From NCBI GenBank assembly GCA_963815965.1, contig CAWFIT010000005.1, forward strand, positions 1 through 64,000: DNA of 64,000 nucleotides, in the 5' to 3' direction. Each line of letters opens with the position of its first letter. Positions within the stretch are counted from its first letter, which is position 1. Below, one piece after another: positions 58,735 through 64,000 of the stretch. The stretch comes from DASVFB01 sp963815965 (lineage in GTDB: Bacteria > Actinomycetota > Thermoleophilia > Gaiellales > Gaiellaceae). The position numbers were made by a program, and so were the translations under genes. The notes under the pieces were generated by a model. It did not search any database. It saw only the letters and a program-made list of their open reading frames with translations, and was not told the origin of the DNA.

Positions 58735-59643
58735 ATGGCGACGCTCGAGTCGGCCTACGACGCCGCGCTCGAGCGCGAGCGGATGCTCGCGCTCGGCGCG
58801 GCCCTGCTCACAGTCACGCTGTGGGCGTCCGCGTTCGTCGGCATCCGCTCCGCGGGGCGCGACCTCTCGCCCGGCGCGCTCGCCCTCGGGAGGTTGCTCG
58901 TCGCGAGCGTTGCGCTCGGCGCGCTGGCGCTCGCGCGACGAGAAGCGCTGCCTTCGAAGCGAGATCTGCCTGGCATCGCGCTCTTCGGCGTCCTCTGGTT
59001 CGGCGTCTACAGCGTCGTGTTGAACGAGGCCGAGCGGAGCGTCGACGCCGGAACCGCGGCGATGCTCGTGAACGTCGGGCCAATCCTCATCGCCGTTCTT
59101 GCCGGCATCGTTCTCCACGAAGGGTTTCCGCGTGGGCTTCTCGCCGGGTGTCTGATCGCGTTCGCGGGCGCCGTCGTGATCGGCATGGCAACGTCGGAGC
59201 ACGGTCTCGTGCCGAGCTGGGGTGCCGTTCTGTGCGTCGTCGCCGCGGTCGCGTACGCGGGAGGCGTCATCACGCAGAAGCCGCTGCTCGCGCGGATGAC
59301 ACCGCTCCAGGTGACCTGGGTCGGATGCACAGCCGGAGCGCTGGCGTGCCTTCCCTTTGCGGGATCGCTTTGGCACGACGCTTCCGACGCCCGCGCGTCG
59401 GCGATCGGCTGGACGATCTATCTCGGCATCGTTCCGACTGCGATCGGCTTCATCGCGTGGGCGTACGCGCTCTCGCGCACGACGGCCGGGCGCATGGGAT
59501 CGACGACCTACCTCGTAACGCCGATCGCGATCTTGCTCGGATGGCTCTTGCTCGGAGAGACGCCGCCCGCGCTCGCGCTGCTCGGCGGCGCACTTTGCCT
59601 CGCCGGCGTCGCGGTCGCACGTCGGGTACAAAAGCCCTCCTGA
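58735..59643 (+). CDS. EamA/DMT family transporter
   Basis: 302 residues, about ten membrane helices in two EamA repeats: 'ALLTVTLWASAFVGIRSAGRDLSPGALALGRLLVASVALGALAL' starts repeat 1 and 'WGAVLCVVAAVAYAGGVITQKPLLARMTPLQVTWVGCTAGALACLPF' repeat 2; 'AYALSRTTAGRMGSTTYLVTPIAILLGWLLLGE' is the usual end. Drug/metabolite exporter of unknown substrate. ATG 58735, 81 nt after the kinase. 14 nt before the sulfotransferase gene. Confidence 0.92.
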   Translation: MATLESAYDAALERERMLALGAALLTVTLWASAFVGIRSAGRDLSPGALALGRLLVASVALGALALARREALPSKRDLPGIALFGVLWFGVYSVVLNEAERSVDAGTAAMLVNVGPILIAVLAGIVLHEGFPRGLLAGCLIAFAGAVVIGMATSEHGLVPSWGAVLCVVAAVAYAGGVITQKPLLARMTPLQVTWVGCTAGALACLPFAGSLWHDASDARASAIGWTIYLGIVPTAIGFIAWAYALSRTTAGRMGSTTYLVTPIAILLGWLLLGETPPALALLGGALCLAGVAVARRVQKPS

Positions 59644-59657
59644 TGTAACGTCGCCGC

Positions 59658-60525
59658 GTGAGGCCGCGGTTGGTACCGACGATTCCGGCGCCGGCGCGTG
59701 TCATCGCGCGAAACGCCCTTTGGACGTACGGCCGAGCGACCGCCGCGGCTAGGCCGCTGCCGGACTTTCTTATCCTCGGCGCCCAGAAGGCCGGGACGAC
59801 GGCGCTCTATGCGTACCTGCGCGAGCATCCGGCGCTGACCGGACCGGCGTGGAAGGAGGTCAGCTTCTTCGACCGACACTTCTGGCGCGGCGAAGCGTGG
59901 TACCGGGGGAACTTTCCGAACAAGGTCTACCTTCGGGTCATTCGCGCGCGCGCGGGCGCCTACCCCATCGTCGGCGAGGCGAGCCCGAGCTACGTCTTCC
60001 ATCCGCAGGCGCCTGAGCGCGCTGCCGCACTCGTGCCCGACGCGCGCCTGATCGTTCTCGTGCGGAATCCAGTCGACCGAGCGCTTTCGCACTACCACCA
60101 CGAGGTCGCGCTCGGACGCGAGCCGCTTCCATTCGAGCAGGCACTCGACGACGAGGAGACGCGGATGGCAGGCGAGCTCGAGCGCATGCGTGACCCGCGC
60201 TATTTCAGCGTCGCATGGTGGAACTTCACCTACCAGGCGCGCGGTCGCTACGCCGAGCAGCTGGAGCGCTGGCTCGAGCTCTTCCCGCACGAGCAGCTGC
60301 TTGTCATTCCAAGCGAGGATCTGCTCCAGCGGCCGCGCGAGACGTACGCGCACGTGCTCGACTTTCTCCGCGCGCCTCCGCACGAGCTCGCCGCGTACCC
60401 GCGCATCTTCGAGCGTGAATACCCCGCGAATGGATCCGGCGACGAGAGCCAGGCTCCGCGAACACTTCGCGGAGCCGAACCGCCGCCTGTACGAGATCCT
60501 CGGCCGCGACCTGGGCTGGGAGTAG
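59658..60525 (+). CDS. Sulfotransferase family protein, frameshifted near 60429
   Basis: About 288 residues corrected. PAPS-binding P-loop 'FLILGAQKAGTTALYAYLREHP' (residues 37-58), 3'-phosphate motif 'RLIVLVRNPVDRALSHYHHEVALG', 'RYFSVAWWNFTYQARGRYAEQLERWLELFPHEQLLVIPSEDL'. At about 60429 the frame shifts: 'FEREYPA' should continue 'MDPATRARLREHFAEPNRRLYEILGRDLGWE' (typical 'L...F.P.N..LYELLG..'), ending at TAG 60523-60525. One A must be removed. Otherwise a long spurious frame runs to 61325. Stop is within the palindrome TAGCGCTA shared with the convergent gene. Confidence 0.85.
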
Positions 60526-60527
60526 CG

Positions 60528-61310
60528 CTACCCCTTCAGCGCTGCGTTGATCGCCTGGGCGACCGTCGCCGAGTCGCTCGGCGATGTGATCCTCACCAGC
60601 TTCGGCTGCTCGCCCGTCTTGCCGACGAGGATGGTCGGCGTGGAGTTGACGCCTTGCTCTTGTGCCTGGGTGTCCAGCGCGTTCGCTTCGTTGCTGATCT
60701 GAGAGGAGTTGCGCTCGCTGAGCACCCGCTGGGCGTCGAGGCCGGGAATGCTCGCCGCCGCAGACGCGAGCAGGTCGTCGTTGAGCCAGCCGGTGTTCTC
60801 GGGTCCCTGGTTGTAGTAGAGCAACTCGGACATATTGAAGAGCTTGTTCTGCTTGCCCGCCGCGAGGGCCGCCAGGCGGCCGCGATGCGAGTCGGGACCG
60901 AGGAACCCGATCAAGCGCGCATCGATTTTGAGCTTGCCCGTGCGGACGTACTTCCGGATCAGCACCGGCAGCGCCTGCGTCTCGAACTGCTGGCAGTACG
61001 GACACTGGAGATCGATCCACTCGGTCATCGTCACGGGAGCGGACGGCTTCCCGAGCACCGTTCCGTGCTGCGGAATGCCGGCGAGCAACTGTTGCGCGTC
61101 GCCGGCGCTCGGAAGCGTTGTCGCGTTCGCGCTCGAGGAGGAGCCGCCCGAGCCGCCCAACACGATGACGCCCACCACGATCCCGATCGCGATCAGGACC
61201 ACGGCGACGAGGGCGCCGATCAGCACGCGCGGCGACGCCTGACGGCGGCGCGGCGGCGGCGCCGTAGCCGCGGCCTGGCGACGGCGCTTGCTCTGTTTAC
61301 CGCTAGGCAT
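60528..61310 (-). CDS. Membrane-anchored thioredoxin-fold (DsbA-like) oxidoreductase
   Basis: 260 residues. Basic N-terminus, one membrane helix (29-51), Gly/Ser linker, then a DsbA-like fold with the active site C103-P-Y-C106 in 'WIDLQCPYCQQFETQALPVLI' and cis-Pro loop 'GVNSTPTILVGKTG'. Catalyses disulfide formation outside the membrane. ATG 61310 is the start by the natural basic N-terminus; an extension to 61496 lies inside the DsbB gene. Its start overlaps the stop of the DsbB-like gene by 8 bp, so they are co-expressed and work together. Confidence 0.9.
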   Translation of the reverse strand: MPSGKQSKRRRQAAATAPPPRRRQASPRVLIGALVAVVLIAIGIVVGVIVLGGSGGSSSSANATTLPSAGDAQQLLAGIPQHGTVLGKPSAPVTMTEWIDLQCPYCQQFETQALPVLIRKYVRTGKLKIDARLIGFLGPDSHRGRLAALAAGKQNKLFNMSELLYYNQGPENTGWLNDDLLASAAASIPGLDAQRVLSERNSSQISNEANALDTQAQEQGVNSTPTILVGKTGEQPKLVRITSPSDSATVAQAINAALKG

Positions 61311-61869
61311 CGTCCTCCACGGTAGCGGCGGACGGCTCGAATGCCGCGAGCAGTAGGAAGGCGAAGACGAGCGCGAAGCCCGTGAGGGCGAGTGTCGGGA
61401 TCGTGACGTAGCCGAACTCGTTGATCCACTTCGTTGCGCAGCCTCCCGGTGCGGAGATGACGCACGCCTGGGTCTGCTCGACGACGCCGTTCTCAACGAG
61501 CAGGTGATAGGTCGAGACTCCCGCTCCGATCACCGGGAACGGCAAGAGGTAACGGGCGACACGATGGTCGTTGAGCAGCGCTGCGAACAACGTGAGGATC
61601 GAGAGCGGATACATGCAGATCCGCTGGTACCAGCACAGCTCGCACGGTGGGAAGTGCGCGATCTCGGAGAAGAAGAGGCTTCCCGCGGTCGCGACGGCCG
61701 AGACGACGAACGCGAGCCAGAGCTCGTAACCCCAGACCGCGGAACGCAGGAACTCGAGTGGTGCGCGCACGCCGACAAGCCAAAGCACTCCGATGAGCAA
61801 GAGCGCGACAGCGACCACCTGACCGATGACGCCGAGAACGGCGAGCGTGACGATGAACGCATGGGTCAT
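61303..61869 (-). CDS. DsbB-like disulfide bond formation protein
   Basis: 188 residues, about five membrane helices. The quinone-proximal pair is C76/C79 in 'HFPPCELCWYQRICMYPLS', the loop pair C136/C144 in 'QACVISAPGGCATKWINEFGYVTIPTLALTGFALV'. This matches DsbB/BdbC proteins that oxidise DsbA-like partners using quinone. Encoded immediately upstream of the DsbA-like gene, with 8-bp overlap. ATG start. Confidence 0.93.
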   Translation of the reverse strand: MTHAFIVTLAVLGVIGQVVAVALLLIGVLWLVGVRAPLEFLRSAVWGYELWLAFVVSAVATAGSLFFSEIAHFPPCELCWYQRICMYPLSILTLFAALLNDHRVARYLLPFPVIGAGVSTYHLLVENGVVEQTQACVISAPGGCATKWINEFGYVTIPTLALTGFALVFAFLLLAAFEPSAATVEDDA

Positions 61870-61982
61870 GAGGCGATCTTCACCGGCGACTTGAGCCTCT
61901 TTCGAGGGATGAATCGCTGTCGGGCCGCGGCCGATCAGAGCGGCAGGAACACCTGTCCCTCGTTCGCTGCGGAGGTCTCACC

Positions 61983-62681
61983 CTGGCGCGCACTTTCTCG
62001 ATTCTCGCAGTACTCACAGTCGTCGTCCTGGCCGTCTCACCGGCCGAGGGAAGCAAGACGAATTCGAGCGCATGCGGTGCCAAGGAATTCGCCTACGCCG
62101 GCCTTCAGGCCGAGAACACAGCGCACGGTGTGTCGGCGACGATCGCTCCGCTCGCCTTGCCGACCGTGTCCGATGGGCACGTCGGCGGCTGGATCGGCGT
62201 CGGCGGCACCGAGGAAGGACCCGGGGGCGCCGCCGAGTGGCTGCAGGTCGGTCTCGCCTCCTTCGCGCCGACCAACACTGTCCACCTCTACTACGAGGTC
62301 ACGGTTGGCAAACAAGGACCGCTCTACCACGAGCTCGAGGCTAACGTGCAGCCCGGCGAGAACCACAAGCTCGCCGTCCTAGAGATGCGGAAGCGCAACT
62401 CGTGGTGGCGCGTGTGGGTCGACAACAAGCCCGTGACGAAGCCCATGCACCTCCCGGCCAGCCATGGCAAGTGGTACCCGCAGGCGCTCGCCGAGAACTG
62501 GAACGGCGGCACCGGCACCTGCAACACCTACGCGTACCGCTTCTCGGACGTCAAGCTCGCCAAGACGAACGGCGGCGTCTGGAAGTCGCTGAAGCACCGC
62601 TACCTCTTCGAAGACGCCGGTTACCAGGTCGTGCAAACCTCGCGAGTGCCTAGCAACTTCGTCGCCACTAGCTTGAGCTAG
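61983..62681 (+). CDS. Exported protein, apparent CTG start
   Basis: About 232 residues. GGAGGT at 61971-61976 is followed after 6 nt by CTG 61983 and the signal peptide 'LARTFSILAVLTVVVLAVSPAEGS'; no ATG, GTG or TTG is available before GTG 62130, which would remove the signal peptide. Mature part 'ACGAKEFAYAGLQAEN', 'HVGGWIGVGG', 'EWLQVGLASFAPTNTVHLYYEVTVGKQGP' and 'WWRVWVDNKPVTKPMHLPASHGKWYPQALAENWNGGTGTCNTY' suggest a secreted beta-sandwich (concanavalin-like) protein. Function unknown. Divergent from the DsbB-like gene; ends 14 bp inside the convergent methyltransferase gene. Confidence 0.7.
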   Translation: MARTFSILAVLTVVVLAVSPAEGSKTNSSACGAKEFAYAGLQAENTAHGVSATIAPLALPTVSDGHVGGWIGVGGTEEGPGGAAEWLQVGLASFAPTNTVHLYYEVTVGKQGPLYHELEANVQPGENHKLAVLEMRKRNSWWRVWVDNKPVTKPMHLPASHGKWYPQALAENWNGGTGTCNTYAYRFSDVKLAKTNGGVWKSLKHRYLFEDAGYQVVQTSRVPSNFVATSLS

Positions 62682-63360
62682 CGCGGGCAACGACGACGTA
62701 CTCGCGGCTGTCGTCGTCGACCGGCTGCCGGTCGAAACCGCCGTAGAGCGCCTCCAGCTCGAGCCCGGCGATGTCGAGCAGCCCGAGCCACTCGTTCTTG
62801 GTCGCCCACCACAGCGAGCTCGTGCCGCCGTCGTCGAGCGTGATGTCGATGCGGTTGTCGCCGACGGCGTAGCGCACCGAATGAGGCAGCGGCTCGTCCA
62901 GATGCTGCCCGTCCAGTCGCGCCGCCACCTGGTGGTCGAACGCGAAGGCGTTCCAGGCGAACCGCCCGCCGGGGCGCAGCGACGCCGCAACGCGCTCGAA
63001 GGTACGGCGGCGGTCGGCCCACGTCGGCAGGTGCAGGAGCGCGCGGAAGGGACAGTAGATGAGCGCCGCAGGCGCGCCGAGCTCGAGCTCGCGCATGTCG
63101 CCTTCGTGCAGCTCGAGCTCCACCTTCGTGGCGGCCGCGCGGGCGCGGGCCTGTTCGAGCATGGCGGGTGAGGAGTCGATCCCGATCACCGGCCGGCCGG
63201 TCGCCTGCGCAACAGGGATTGCAACGCGCCCGCTGCCGACGGCGAGCTCGACCAGCGGTCCGTCCGCCTCACGCGCGAGCGAGACGTAAAAGTCGACGTC
63301 CTCGGTCATCGGCGCTGCCCACTCGTCGTACCGGCGCGCGAACGCCTCGTCCCAGCTCAT
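62668..63360 (-). CDS. Class I SAM-dependent methyltransferase
   Basis: 230 residues. Motif I 'PLVELAVGSGRVAIPVAQATG', acidic motif II 'VIGIDSSPAMLEQARARAA', 'LHEGDMRELEL', 'ALIYCPFRALLHLPTWADRRRTFERVAASLRPGGRFAWNAFAFD'. The group starts 'DEAFARRYDEWAAPM'. Acceptor unknown. ATG 63360 lies 6 nt after a minus-strand TAGCAT box (leaderless). Convergent overlap of 14 bp with the exported-protein gene. Confidence 0.88.
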   Translation of the reverse strand: MSWDEAFARRYDEWAAPMTEDVDFYVSLAREADGPLVELAVGSGRVAIPVAQATGRPVIGIDSSPAMLEQARARAAATKVELELHEGDMRELELGAPAALIYCPFRALLHLPTWADRRRTFERVAASLRPGGRFAWNAFAFDHQVAARLDGQHLDEPLPHSVRYAVGDNRIDITLDDGGTSSLWWATKNEWLGLLDIAGLELEALYGGFDRQPVDDDSREYVVVARASSS

Positions 63361-63366
63361 CGGCCG

Positions 63367-63372
63367 ATGCTA
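63367..63372 (-). promoter_or_regulatory. TAGCAT -10 box (minus strand), leaderless promoter
   Basis: Minus-strand TAGCAT, 6 nt, ATG 63360. Same geometry as the other leaderless candidates. Confidence 0.5.
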
Positions 63373-63557
63373 CGGGAACGCCGCCCCGCCAATCTGGTCG
63401 AGGCGAACGTGGAGCGTGCCTTCGCGGGAGCGAGTTGGGCGATCGAGCGCAAGGACGTCATCGGCACGGAATGGCGCGAGCACCTCGAAAGAGCCAGGGG
63501 AGGCACGTGTACGTCCTCAGAGGCTGATTCTGACGAGCGCTACGGCGTGAGCCACCG

Positions 63558-64000
63558 TCAGGTGATCGTCAAAGGCGTACCGACGGGCATCAGTCGCGCC
63601 AGCTTCAGGATCGACGAGTTCGGCATGCGGATGCAGCCGTGGGAGACGCGGCCGGGAAGGATCCCGGGCTCGTTCGTGCCGTGCACGCCGACGAAGCCGC
63701 CGCCCGGCCAGTCGGTTAGCGTCGCCGACCTCGCGCTCGTCCCGAACGCGACGGGCCCGTAGAACGGGTCGTTGAAGTTCGTGAGCTTGTCCCGGATGTA
63801 GAACTCGCCGACCGGTGTCGGCCATATGGAACGCCCAACGCCGACGATGGTCGTGAAGATGACCTTGCCGTTCTTCTTCAGCGTCGCGCGGAAATGCGCA
63901 CGGTCGACGTACAGATGTGTGTTGACCGCAAACAACGCCCCGAGCGCACTGGACTGGACCCAACCGGTTGAGTTGTTGGGGAGGATCGGCAGGCGGATCC
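63558..64000 (-). CDS. L,D-transpeptidase (YkuD domain), 5' end cut by the window edge
   Basis: At least 147 residues present. Reads RLPILPNNSTGWVQSSALGA at the edge (an SH3-like linker end), then YkuD: 'NTHLYVDRAHFRATLKKNGKVIFTTIVGVGRSIWPTPVGEFYIRDKL' and the catalytic block 'GFVGVHGTNEPGILPGRVSHGCIRMPN' (H..SHGC.R, Cys nucleophile). Forms 3-3 peptidoglycan crosslinks or anchors proteins outside the cell. The frame stays open to 64000, so the start and signal sequence lie beyond the window. The region 63373-63557 has no convincing gene. Confidence 0.9.
   Translation of the reverse strand, partial: IRLPILPNNSTGWVQSSALGALFAVNTHLYVDRAHFRATLKKNGKVIFTTIVGVGRSIWPTPVGEFYIRDKLTNFNDPFYGPVAFGTSARSATLTDWPGGGFVGVHGTNEPGILPGRVSHGCIRMPNSSILKLARLMPVGTPLTIT

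Noticed and set aside
63367..63557. Plus-strand frame (MLRERRPANLVEANVERAF...) between the methyltransferase and the L,D-transpeptidase
   Set aside because: The first about 50 residues look protein-like but match no family I recognise, and the frame then runs antisense to the L,D-transpeptidase. A relic cannot be excluded.

Overview
The window looks like chromosomal DNA of a high-GC soil-type actinobacterium. Class Thermoleophilia (Gaiellales or Solirubrobacterales) is my best guess, but that is inference, since no rRNA or tRNA gene is present. The signs are very GC-rich codon use, frequent GTG starts, F420-dependent enzymes (LLM-type oxidoreductase, PPOX-type reductase), a SigG-like ECF sigma factor with a SnoaL-like tail, an Rv3400/Rv3401-like HAD-GH65 pair, and many promoters of the form TANNNT followed by 6-7 nt and the start codon (leaderless transcripts). 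No phage, insertion sequence, CRISPR array, integron attC site or replication origin was seen.

Layout. 1-17 kb is an accessory-like patchwork of small, mostly single-gene units on both strands: SRPBCC, YciI, GNAT, VOC, DHFR-like, cupin, CYTH and methyltransferase genes, a broken GFA gene, a GNAT remnant, a large exported DUF6351 protein, a tandem pair of S51 peptidase-like genes and a CNBD-flavoprotein fusion. A 37-bp terminator cassette occurs twice there. 17-24.4 kb has a secreted beta-propeller protein, AidB-like acyl-CoA dehydrogenase with Dps, an Hsp15-like S4 protein, and a CNBD plus flavoprotein pair. 24.4-26.9 kb is a compact operon (DHFR-like, AraC, VOC, alpha/beta hydrolase, STAS).

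26.9-31.5 kb is a minus-strand run RidA, DUF2277, LuxR-TPR regulator, flavin monooxygenase, ECF sigma. It starts at a symmetric 158-bp divergent control element shared with a YceH-family gene. 32.3-34.3 kb holds two F420-type genes whose 5' ends overlap, a cysteine-dioxygenase-like gene and an unlisted 54-aa membrane protein. 34.4-37.7 kb has exported proteins leading into a two-component system. 37.7-42 kb has a PIG-V-like mannosyltransferase and a beta-phosphoglucomutase/GH65 phosphorylase pair. 42.1-47.9 kb is a cluster of exported beta-rich proteins with an MMPL transporter.

47.9-60.5 kb starts with a GntR regulator and a DUF4037 gene, divergent from a complete peptide-type ABC transporter (SBP, two permeases, two ATPases) coupled to a cytoplasmic-looking gamma-glutamyltransferase. 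This suggests uptake and hydrolysis of gamma-glutamyl peptides. GrpB, a GAF histidine kinase, an EamA exporter and a sulfotransferase follow. 60.5-64 kb has a DsbA/DsbB-type pair, an exported protein that appears to start at CTG, a methyltransferase and a truncated L,D-transpeptidase.

Eight single-base frameshifts, all of the one-extra-base type, cluster between 45.0 and 60.5 kb in genes that are otherwise well preserved. They look more like base-calling or assembly errors than decay, but the raw reads must decide. Affected genes are annotated across the shift.
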